Shown here piece after piece: positions 1 to 4,852 of a stretch of DNA of 6,248 nucleotides. This stretch comes from Lentisphaerota bacterium (GTDB lineage Bacteria > Verrucomicrobiota > Lentisphaeria > Oligosphaerales > JAFGRS01), in contig JAAYZO010000517.1 of the NCBI GenBank assembly GCA_012514865.1, positions 1 to 6,248 on the forward strand, written 5' to 3'. Position 1 is the first letter of the stretch. Every line of letters starts with the position of its first letter. A program made the position numbers and the translations under genes. Below the pieces are notes generated by a model. It was not told where the DNA came from. It made no database searches and saw nothing but the letters and a program-made list of their open reading frames with translations.

Positions 1-9
1 AGATCGTAG

Positions 10-39
10 CCGGGGGTCGCGCGAGAGCACGACCCCCGG
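10..39. terminator. GC-rich hairpin at the left edge, possible terminator
   Basis: CCGGGGGTCG at 10-19 is the exact reverse complement of CGACCCCCGG at 30-39, giving a perfect 10-bp stem with a 10-base loop. No T-run follows on either strand, so it is not a textbook intrinsic terminator. It could end a gene lying to the left of the window or act as an mRNA-stabilising stem. The pairing is seen directly; the role is inferred. Confidence 0.4.
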
Positions 40-48
40 AAACGCGGA

Positions 49-77
49 TTGCACGCCATGCACCCTCCTGTGAAAAT
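49..77 (+). promoter_or_regulatory. weak sigma70-like promoter candidate for the nitrilase gene
   Basis: TTGCAC at 49-54 and GAAAAT at 72-77 are separated by 17 bases, matching the sigma70 consensus hexamers at 3/6 and 4/6 positions. This is one of the few AT-richer patches before the gene. A transcript from here would have a leader of about 185 bases containing the 26-bp palindrome. TGTGA occurs twice (69-73 and 82-86), and AAATC/GATTT form short inverted arms (74-78, 85-89), so an operator is possible but unproven. Confidence 0.25.
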
Positions 78-174
78 CGCCTGTGATTTCCATGGAGACA
101 TGATCGGGGCCGGCAAGCGCCCCGCGGGCGCTGGAGGGGTGCCAGAACTGGACTATCAAACAGCCCTGGGTGGC

Positions 175-200
175 CCCGCCGGCGCCCGGGCGCCGGCGGG
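175..200. repeat. perfect 26-bp GC palindrome in the nitrilase leader
   Basis: Bases 175-200 read identically on both strands, with the centre between 187 and 188; the symmetry breaks at 174/201. As RNA it would fold into an 11-bp all-GC stem closed by a CCGG tetraloop, about 70 bases before the start codon. It has no T-run behind it. It could be an attenuator or terminator, a dispersed repeat copy, or a binding site for a dimeric protein; the sequence does not decide between these. Confidence 0.6.
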
Positions 201-256
201 ATTGGCGAGCTATGGTGTCCGGGTGTGGTTGGGATGATCGGTCGTGTCTCTTCGTG

Positions 257-261
257 AAGGA
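257..261 (+). promoter_or_regulatory. ribosome binding site selecting the ATG at 271
   Basis: AAGGA lies 9 bases before the ATG at 271. The in-frame GTG at 244 would add nine residues but has no comparable purine-rich site at the right distance, so 271 is preferred as the start. Confidence 0.55.
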
Positions 262-270
262 CTGGCTGCC

Positions 271-1590
271 ATGCACCCCTTGACACCCCCTCTGCCCCTG
301 CGTCACGCCGCCGCCTGGTCACCACGGCCCGCCCTGTCGCCGCTGACGAATCAGCCGGCCCCCGGCGCCTACGCGGCGCAGTCGAATGGCAGCCCGGGCT
401 GCTACGGCGGCTGGGATCTGGTCTTCCCGGCGCCGGAGACGGCCTGGGTGCGGGTTCGTTTCACGGCCCGCCCGGAGGGCCTCGAGCACGGCCTGGACGG
501 GGTGCGGGCGGCGCTGTTCTGGAATGAGGACCTTAACTACGGTAGCATGCGCTGGGAGCCGGTACTGGCGCAGCACCAGACGGCCGCCGGGGTGGTCTTC
601 GAGGGCGCCGCGCCGGTGCCGCCGGGGGCGCGCAGCCTGGTGGTACGCCTGTTGCTGTGCTGGTCGAGTCGTGGCGCCGTGACCTGGGACGCGGTCGAGG
701 TTGAGGGCTGTGCCGCCCCGGCGCCACGGCGCTGGCGTCTGGCGGCCGGTGGCGGGCCGCTGCCGGGCGGCACGCGCTCGCTGGCGACGAACACCGAGGC
801 CTACCTCGGCTTCTGCCGCGAGGCGGCTGAGCGGCAGGTCGACCTGCTCTGCCTGCCGGAGGTGATGCTGAGCACCGGCCTGCCGAGCAGCGCCGAGGCG
901 ATCGCGGCGCAGGCGATCCAGATCCCCGGCCCCGAGACGGCGCCCTTCCAGGAGTTCTGTCGGGAGGCCCGCATGGTGCTGTGCTTCTCGGCCTGGGAGC
1001 GCCGCGGCGAGCTGATCCACAACACCGCCATGCTCATCGACCGTGAGGGCGCCATCGCGGGGACCTACCGCAAGGTCCACCTGGCCAGCCCGCTCGAGCC
1101 CTGGTGGGGTATCACGCCCGGTCATGACATCCCGGTGCACCGCGTCGACGACGCCCGCATCGCCATGGCCATCTGCATGGACTCGTCGGTCGAGGAGTCG
1201 GCGCGCGTCCCGGGTGTCCTCGGCGCCGAGATCCTGTGCATGCCGATCATGGGCGACCATCGTGCCGTGACCGGCTGGACCGGCGGTCCGAGCGACTGGG
1301 ATGTCGACCGCTGGCGGGCCATCCAGCAGGTCCGCGCCATGGACAACCAGGTGGCGATGGTCATCAGCGTGAACACCGGCCCGGGGACCTGCATCGTCTC
1401 GCCGAGCGGCGTGGTGCTGGACATGCTGCAGGGCCGCCGGCGCCTGGCCATCGGCGAGGTCGACCTCGCCGAGCCGCCGCGCAGCTGGCTCTGGGCGACC
1501 TTCCGGAATGTCACCCCGTGGGTGCGGCGCACGCCGGCCTACGGCCCGCTCGTCCAGGACGGCCCGGGGCCGGCAGAGCGGCTCGGATGA
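271..1590 (+). CDS. carbon-nitrogen hydrolase (nitrilase superfamily) with N-terminal beta-sandwich-like domain
   Basis: This 440-residue protein should hydrolyse a non-peptide C-N bond (amide, nitrile or carbamoyl group) in the cytoplasm. No signal peptide or membrane segment is seen. The nitrilase fold covers roughly residues 155-430 and shows the whole catalytic set: Glu197 in LLCLPEVML, Lys268 in TYRKVHL, the second Glu276 before GITPG, and Cys302 in AMAICMDSS. The C-terminal FRNVTPWVRRTPAYGPL matches the usual arm of amidase-type members. Residues 1-150 are extra compared with the 260-310 residue norm. They are rich in alternating hydrophobic and Trp/Gly segments ending in VTWDAVEVEG, like a galactose-binding or jelly-roll module. 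The first nitrilase strand (WRLAAGGG) is poorly conserved. The gene stands alone: a 391-base spacer follows. The start is chosen for its AAGGA site; a GTG at 244 is the alternative. The family is certain; the substrate is unknown. Confidence 0.9.
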   Translation: MHPLTPPLPLRHAAAWSPRPALSPLTNQPAPGAYAAQSNGSPGCYGGWDLVFPAPETAWVRVRFTARPEGLEHGLDGVRAALFWNEDLNYGSMRWEPVLAQHQTAAGVVFEGAAPVPPGARSLVVRLLLCWSSRGAVTWDAVEVEGCAAPAPRRWRLAAGGGPLPGGTRSLATNTEAYLGFCREAAERQVDLLCLPEVMLSTGLPSSAEAIAAQAIQIPGPETAPFQEFCREARMVLCFSAWERRGELIHNTAMLIDREGAIAGTYRKVHLASPLEPWWGITPGHDIPVHRVDDARIAMAICMDSSVEESARVPGVLGAEILCMPIMGDHRAVTGWTGGPSDWDVDRWRAIQQVRAMDNQVAMVISVNTGPGTCIVSPSGVVLDMLQGRRRLAIGEVDLAEPPRSWLWATFRNVTPWVRRTPAYGPLVQDGPGPAERLG

Positions 1591-1633
1591 CAGATCGCGG
1601 GGAGGTTCGACTCCAGCACAGGAGATTCCACGG

Positions 1634-1669
1634 CAGAGGACGCCGAGACCGCAGAGGCAGGAGGAGAGA
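1634..1669. repeat. four degenerate 9-base purine-rich units
   Basis: The stretch divides into cagaggacg, ccgagaccg, cagaggcag and gaggagaga, with GCAGAGG exact at 1633-1639 and 1651-1657. Similar GCAGAGGACGCAGAG-type sequences are, from general experience, scattered between genes in several environmental bacterial genomes. That link is an impression, not a search result. It begins about 45 bases after the nitrilase stop. Confidence 0.45.
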
Positions 1670-1689
1670 GGATACCCTGACGCGGTCGT

Positions 1690-1725
1690 TCGCCGTGCCC
1701 TGTGCGGCACGCCGAGCGCCGGCGG
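1690..1725 (+). repeat. left direct repeat flanking the inverted-repeat element
   Basis: TCGCCGTGCCCTGTGCGGC (1690-1708) matches TCGCCGTGTTCTGTCCGGC (1915-1933) at 16 of 19 positions. AGCGCCGGCGG (1715-1725) is repeated exactly at 1949-1959. The order is the same in both copies, with a longer gap inside the right copy. Within this copy CGTGCC/GGCACG (1694-1699, 1706-1711) can form a 6-bp hairpin. Confidence 0.5.
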
Positions 1726-1772
1726 GGTGGCTCGCATGAACGATCGCGTCGTGGTGCGGTTACGGACTCCGG

Positions 1773-1890
1773 GTCAGAGTACCGCGTTCACGCGGATAGT
1801 GTGCGCCGTGGCTTCAGCCCGGCGCAGCCACGGATGTTGCCGCGGCCTAAAGGCACGCGGCACGCTTCCGGCTGAAGCCGGTGCTCTGAC
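1773..1890. mobile_element. REP/MITE-like nested inverted-repeat element, no transposase
   Basis: The ends GTCAGAGTACCG (1773-1784) and CGGTGCTCTGAC (1879-1890) pair over 12 positions with a single G-T wobble. Next to the right end, GGCTGAAGCC (1870-1879) is the exact complement of GGCTTCAGCC (1810-1819). Inside lie CCGCG/CGCGG (1782-1786, 1791-1795), CCGTGGCT/AGCCACGG (1806-1813, 1826-1833), TGCCGCGGCC/GGC-A-CGCGGCA (1838-1847, 1852-1862, one bulged A) and the near-palindrome at 1868-1881. This architecture is like the REP/REPIN or small non-autonomous elements moved by Y1 (RAYT) transposases. No such transposase is in the window. The pairing is seen; element status and class are inferred. 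Several of the stems are mutually exclusive. Confidence 0.5.
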
Positions 1891-1914
1891 GGAAGAAGCG
1901 CTCGAGGCGATTCC

Positions 1915-1959
1915 TCGCCGTGTTCTGTCCGGCGTGCGGCGCCGGTGAAGCGCCGGCGG
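1915..1959 (+). repeat. right direct repeat flanking the inverted-repeat element
   Basis: This is the partner of 1690-1725: 16/19 identity over 1915-1933 and 11/11 at 1949-1959. It also contains CGGCGC/GCGCCG (1937-1942, 1950-1955), a 6-bp stem overlapping the presumed -35 region of the following gene. The two copies start 225 bases apart and bracket the 118-bp inverted-repeat element. Confidence 0.5.
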
Positions 1960-1972
1960 CGGCGGCTATAGT
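1945..1972 (+). promoter_or_regulatory. candidate promoter of the U32 gene, possibly leaderless
   Basis: TATAGT at 1967-1972 matches the -10 consensus at 5 of 6 positions. Sixteen bases upstream, GTGAAG (1945-1950) keeps only the central TGA of the -35. Transcription would begin near 1978-1981, at or just before the ATG at 1982. No Shine-Dalgarno motif precedes that ATG, so the message may be leaderless or nearly so. The heptamer TATAGTA recurs before thiI. Confidence 0.4.
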
Positions 1973-1981
1973 ACCGGCCCT

Positions 1982-3262
1982 ATGCAGCCCCAGGACTCCA
2001 CCTCATCCGCAGCGCCCCCGCCCTTGCCTCGCCGGCCCGAGCTGCTGGCGCCGGCGCAGGATTTCACCTGTCTTCAGGCGGCGATCCAGGCCGGCGCCGA
2101 TGCGGTCTACGTCGGTGTCGGCGGGCTGAACATGCGTTCGGCGGCGCACAACATCACCCCGGCGGAGCTGCCCGAGTTTGCGGCCGTCTGCCGGGCGGCC
2201 GGCGTCAGGGCCTACCTGGCGCTGAATGTCCTGGTGTTCGAGTCCGAGCACGCCGCGGTGGCGGCGTTGCTGGACGCCGCCGTCGGCCAGGTCGACGCGG
2301 TGATTGCCTGGGACCCGGCGGTCCTTGCGGCCTGTCGCGAGCGCGGCCTGCCGATCCACATCTCGACGCAGGCCTCGGTCGCCAGTGCGGCCACGGCGCG
2401 TTTCTACCGCGACCTCGGCGCGGTGCGCATCATACCGGCGCGCGAGTGCACCCTGGAGGAGATCGTGGCGATCCGCGAGGGCGCCGGCATCGAGGTCGAG
2501 GTCTTCGTGCACGGCGCCATGTGTGTGAACTACAGCGGCCGCTGTTTCCTGGGCCAGGACGTCTTCGGCAAGTCCGGCAACCGTGGCGCCTGCCTGCAGC
2601 CGTGCCGGCGCGAGTACCTCATCACCGAGGTCGAGGAGGGCGACACGTACATCCTCGGCCAGGACTACGTCCTCTCGGCCCGCGATCTGTGCACGCTGCC
2701 CTTCCTCGAGGAGCTCCTGGGCGCGGGCCTGGACGCCTTCAAGATCGAGGGGCGCAACCGCAACCCGGAGTACGTCCAGACGGTGGTTGGCGCCTACCGC
2801 CAGGCGATCGATGCCTGGGCCGCCGGCGGCCTCACCGCCGAACTGAAGAGCGTCCTCATGCAGCGCCTCGGCGAGGTCTACAACCGCACTTTCTCCGAGG
2901 GCTTCTACCACGGCCGGCCGGTCGCCGACTTCGCGGCCTCGCGACGCAGCCAGGCCGAGTACCGCAAGGAGTACGTCGGGCCGGTCCGGAACTACTACGA
3001 CCGGGCCCGGGTGGCCTCGATCGAGGTCCTCAGCAACACCTTCCGCGTCGGCGACGAGCTGCTCATCCAGGGGCGCACCACCGGCGTGGTGCGCTGCACC
3101 GCCGGGGAGATCCGCGTCGAGGGCACCCCCGTCGACGAGACGCCGCGCGGCCTGGTGACCCTCGGGCTCGAGCAGCTCGTCCGCGCCGGCGACAAGGTCT
3201 ACGTACGCGTCCTGCGCCAGGGCTGCAGCGCCGGCGAGACGCCCCCGGAACCGCGCGGCTGA
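1982..3262 (+). CDS. peptidase U32 family protein, TrhP (YegQ)-like tRNA U34 hydroxylation enzyme
   Basis: The 426-residue protein belongs to the U32 family. Members of the TrhP branch make 5-hydroxyuridine at tRNA wobble position 34 using prephenate-derived chemistry and an Fe-S cluster; despite the name these are not proven proteases. Residues 20-270 form the (beta/alpha) barrel, opening with ELLAPAQD and AGADAVYVG. The family signature is at 175-190 (FVHGAMCVNYSGRC). Cys181, Cys188, Cys204 and Cys208 (C-x6-C-x15-C-x3-C) should bind the [4Fe-4S] cluster. FKIEGR at 253-258 is also conserved. Residues 330-412 fit the C-terminal beta-barrel. Length is close to E. coli TrhP (about 450) and well below the larger RlhA rRNA enzyme. 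The N-terminal 18 residues are Pro/Ser-rich and unaligned. The ATG is the only plausible start, lacking an SD site. Its exact target (TrhP or another U32 branch) is inferred. Confidence 0.85.
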   Translation: MQPQDSTSSAAPPPLPRRPELLAPAQDFTCLQAAIQAGADAVYVGVGGLNMRSAAHNITPAELPEFAAVCRAAGVRAYLALNVLVFESEHAAVAALLDAAVGQVDAVIAWDPAVLAACRERGLPIHISTQASVASAATARFYRDLGAVRIIPARECTLEEIVAIREGAGIEVEVFVHGAMCVNYSGRCFLGQDVFGKSGNRGACLQPCRREYLITEVEEGDTYILGQDYVLSARDLCTLPFLEELLGAGLDAFKIEGRNRNPEYVQTVVGAYRQAIDAWAAGGLTAELKSVLMQRLGEVYNRTFSEGFYHGRPVADFAASRRSQAEYRKEYVGPVRNYYDRARVASIEVLSNTFRVGDELLIQGRTTGVVRCTAGEIRVEGTPVDETPRGLVTLGLEQLVRAGDKVYVRVLRQGCSAGETPPEPRG

Positions 3263-3275
3263 AGCGCAGCATCCC

Positions 3276-3298
3276 CGCCAGGCCCGGCCGGCCTGGCG
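3276..3298. terminator. hairpin between convergent genes, probable bidirectional terminator
   Basis: CGCCAGGCC (3276-3284) and GGCCTGGCG (3290-3298) form a perfect 9-bp stem with a 5-base loop. It sits in the 49-base gap where the U32 gene (+) and the URO-D-fold gene (-) end facing each other. It lacks T-runs, as is common in very GC-rich genomes, so termination is inferred mainly from position. Confidence 0.5.
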
Positions 3299-3311
3299 CT
3301 CGCCCCGCCGT

Positions 3312-4394
3312 TCAGCGCAGGCCGAACATCGACTCCTTCAGATCGAGGTAGTAGAGGTAGTCAGCCGGCCGCACGTTGGGCGGGCAGCGGTGGTCGCAGA
3401 AGGGGATGTAGCCGCCGCGTTCGACCGACGGCGCCAGCGACTCGAGGTAGGCGCGGATGGCCTTGGGCCCCTGCCCCAGGGCCATCTTGTCGACGCCGCC
3501 CATGATGCGCAGGTCGCGGCCGTACTCGCTGAAGAGCTCGGAGACGTGGGCGCAGCTATTGACCTCGTAGGGGAAGAGGCAGTTGATGCCCGCCTCGAGG
3601 AAACCGGGCAGGAGCGGCCGCACGTCGCCGTCGCAGTCGGTGTACCACAGGTCGATGCCGTGCGCGTGGAGCTTGCGGCCGATGCGCTTGTAGCGCGGCA
3701 CCACGACCTGGTGGAAGAAGTCGAGGGTGACGATCGGGCCATTCTTGAAGCAGATGTCCTCCCAGCCGCTGGCGTAGTCGAAGTCGACCTTGCCGAGAAC
3801 CTGATCGAGGTAGTCCTCGACCAGCACGCAGGCGGTCTCGACCATGTCCTCGAGCATGTCCGGGCAGTCGAAGATGGCGTAGGCGATGCCTTCGAAGGTC
3901 AGCATGTCGCGGATGCGCCCCATGAGCGAGCCGCAGTAGACCCCGAGCGGGTAGGTGCGGTCCGGCGGATGCGCCCGCTGCAGCGCCGCCACGTCGACCC
4001 GCCGCGACGGGTGCGCCCGGTCGAAGCGCAGGGCCTTCTCGCGGCGCCAGTCCTCCGGCGTGACGATCGAGGCGCGCAGGTAGTGCGGGATGGTGTCGTG
4101 GCCGTCCTTCGGGACCTCCTTATGGAGGCCGTTCGGATCGACGATCACGCGCGTGGTCGCGGTCTCTTCGATGACGCGCGTCTCAAACGCCGGGGCCATC
4201 CAGATCGAGCCGACGGCGTTGGCAATGCGGTCGAAGTTGAAGAACAGGTCCGCTTCGGCGTTGTTGCGGATGCCGTTGGCGGTGAAGAGGTCCCACTCGC
4301 GGAAGTTCTCGTCCCAGTAGCCGAACTCCATGTTGAAGCAGCGGTCGATGCTCTGGTAGTGCATCTGCCGGTTGAAGCGTTCGCGATCCGTCAT
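3312..4394 (-). CDS. uroporphyrinogen decarboxylase-fold protein (URO-D/methyltransferase family), substrate unknown
   Basis: This 360-residue protein has the (beta/alpha)8 fold shared by HemE and the methyltransferases that act with corrinoid proteins (MtbA/CmuA type). The start MTDRERFNRQMHYQSIDR is typical of a branch common in environmental bacteria and not of HemE itself. Later landmarks are PYLGVYCGSL-like YPLGVYCGSLMGR (148-160), KLHAHGID (241-248), YTDCDGD (251-257), IMGGVDK (297-303) and FCDHRCPP (332-339). The Zn motif of MtbA-type enzymes (His-x-Cys, then a distant Cys) is not kept: HAH replaces HxC, though Cys254, Cys333 and Cys337 could be ligands. No corrinoid protein or activator is nearby. 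The gene is convergent with the U32 gene and divergent from thiI. The open frame extends far upstream. An ATG at 4433 with GGGAG 8 bases before it could add 13 residues, but the family start and rare codons there favour 4394. HemE activity is unlikely. Confidence 0.8.
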   Translation of the reverse strand: MTDRERFNRQMHYQSIDRCFNMEFGYWDENFREWDLFTANGIRNNAEADLFFNFDRIANAVGSIWMAPAFETRVIEETATTRVIVDPNGLHKEVPKDGHDTIPHYLRASIVTPEDWRREKALRFDRAHPSRRVDVAALQRAHPPDRTYPLGVYCGSLMGRIRDMLTFEGIAYAIFDCPDMLEDMVETACVLVEDYLDQVLGKVDFDYASGWEDICFKNGPIVTLDFFHQVVVPRYKRIGRKLHAHGIDLWYTDCDGDVRPLLPGFLEAGINCLFPYEVNSCAHVSELFSEYGRDLRIMGGVDKMALGQGPKAIRAYLESLAPSVERGGYIPFCDHRCPPNVRPADYLYYLDLKESMFGLR

Positions 4395-4574
4395 GGTCCC
4401 GCGCCACTTCGGTCTGCAGGGTGTGACAGGCATGCTGACTGCTCCCGTGGTCCGGACGGCCCTGTTCCTCGGTCTCTCAGCGCCCGGTCCCACCCGGCGC
4501 GCCGGGCCTGGATCCTTCACGAAGCCCATCGCTCCGCTGATCATCCACCAGCGCCACGCGGTACCGCGGCGCCG

Positions 4575-4683
4575 GCCTCGACGCGCGTCGCTCAGCGTTG
4601 CCTGCTCGAGGACGGCCCTGAACAAGAGGCCGCAAGCGCCTCGCGTCGAAGCCCGAAGGGTGGCCTGTTCACGAGCCGCCCTG
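4575..4683. repeat. old imperfect tandem duplication, 63-base offset
   Basis: Bases 4575-4620 and 4638-4683 align without gaps at 29 of 46 positions. They share GCCTCG at the start, GTTGCCTGCTC against GTGGCCTGTTC (9/11), and GCCCTG at the end. Between the copies GAGGC/GCCTC (4626-4630, 4638-4642) can form a short hairpin. It may be a decayed intergenic repeat; no function is evident. Confidence 0.4.
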
Positions 4684-4690
4684 CGGTGCG

Positions 4691-4720
4691 TCAACAGCCC
4701 AGGCCATCCGACAGTATAGT
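4691..4720 (+). promoter_or_regulatory. candidate sigma70 promoter of thiI
   Basis: TCAACA (4691-4696) matches the -35 at 4/6 and TATAGT (4715-4720) the -10 at 5/6, with an 18-base spacer. Transcription would begin near 4727, giving a leader of about 125 bases. It is the only AT-rich patch in the region, and its TATAGTA is identical to the one before the U32 gene. Confidence 0.45.
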
Positions 4721-4741
4721 AGCGCCTGCGCGGCCGGGCAA

Positions 4742-4771
4742 TCCGGGGCTCGGCCGCGCGGTCGAGCCGGA
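4742..4771 (+). other. hairpin in the GC-rich thiI leader
   Basis: GGCTCG (4747-4752) pairs with CGAGCC (4763-4768), and TCC (4742-4744) with GGA (4769-4771) around a two-base GG bulge. Further GC palindromes follow, such as CGTCGCGACG at 4815-4824. The leader is clearly able to fold, but it does not match a riboswitch class I know; the thi-box core is absent on this strand. Confidence 0.35.
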
Positions 4772-4843
4772 CGCCGCGGCCCGGCCGCCCGCCTTGGCGA
4801 GGGCCGGCCGCGATCGTCGCGACGGCCGCGGGTCCCGGCACAC

Positions 4844-4847
4844 AGGA
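4844..4847 (+). promoter_or_regulatory. ribosome binding site of thiI
   Basis: AGGA lies 5 bases before the ATG at 4853 and 11 before the second in-frame ATG at 4859 (protein start MNM). Either could be used; both leave the conserved protein intact. Confidence 0.4.
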
Positions 4848-4852
4848 CGCTC

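Larger units (their letters stand above)
1591..1981. other. repeat-rich intergenic spacer between nitrilase and U32 genes
   Basis: This 391-base stretch has no convincing gene. In order it holds a degenerate 9-base purine-rich repeat (1634-1669), a direct repeat copy (1690-1725), a 118-bp nested inverted-repeat element (1773-1890), the second direct repeat copy (1915-1959) and a promoter-like TATAGT (1967-1972). Two small frames, 1587-1739 and 1737-1948, each open with an ATG overlapping the preceding TGA. They are Arg-rich and the second runs through the hairpin element, so I do not call them genes. Confidence 0.7.
4395..4852. other. divergent control region between the URO-D-fold gene and thiI
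   Basis: These 458 bases should hold start signals for both neighbours. Visible are a 14-bp palindrome CCCGGCGCGCCGGG (4493-4506), a 12-bp palindrome CGACGCGCGTCG (4579-4590), an imperfect tandem duplication (4575-4683), a thiI promoter candidate (4691-4720) and a GC-rich leader. No convincing promoter for the leftward gene was found. The leftward frame stays open to 4841, but codon choice and composition there (many Arg, Gly, Pro) look like non-coding GC-rich DNA, so I do not extend the gene into it. Confidence 0.6.

Noticed and set aside
58..237. Small forward frame of about 60 codons before the nitrilase gene
   Set aside because: No ribosome binding site, no recognisable family, and much of its second half is just the translated 26-bp palindrome.
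1600..1616. GGTTCGACTCC resembling a tRNA T-arm
   Set aside because: The T-stem does not pair beyond two bases and no acceptor, D or anticodon arm is found around it.
319..1737. Long reverse-strand open frame across the nitrilase gene
   Set aside because: It mirrors the third-position GC bias of a gene with a complete catalytic set on the other strand; its own translation is Arg/Ala/Gly-rich and matches nothing.
2446..3351. Second forward open frame overlapping the U32 gene
   Set aside because: Arg/Pro/Gly-rich shadow frame without a family signature; the U32 frame holds all conserved motifs.
4425..4440. Minus-strand AGTCAGCATGCCTGTC, 12/16 like a cobalamin-riboswitch B12 box
   Set aside because: The rest of the riboswitch core (for example the GCTGCCCCGC-type segment) is missing upstream, so this is probably chance.
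4468..4490. Minus-strand CTGAGAGACC resembling part of a TPP riboswitch
   Set aside because: The second conserved half of the thi-box is absent, and it faces the URO-D-fold gene, not thiI.
4395..4841. Upstream 149-codon extension of the URO-D-fold frame
   Set aside because: Family members begin at MTDRERF; the extension is Arg/Gly/Pro-rich, runs through the repeats and the thiI leader, and uses codons unlike the gene body.
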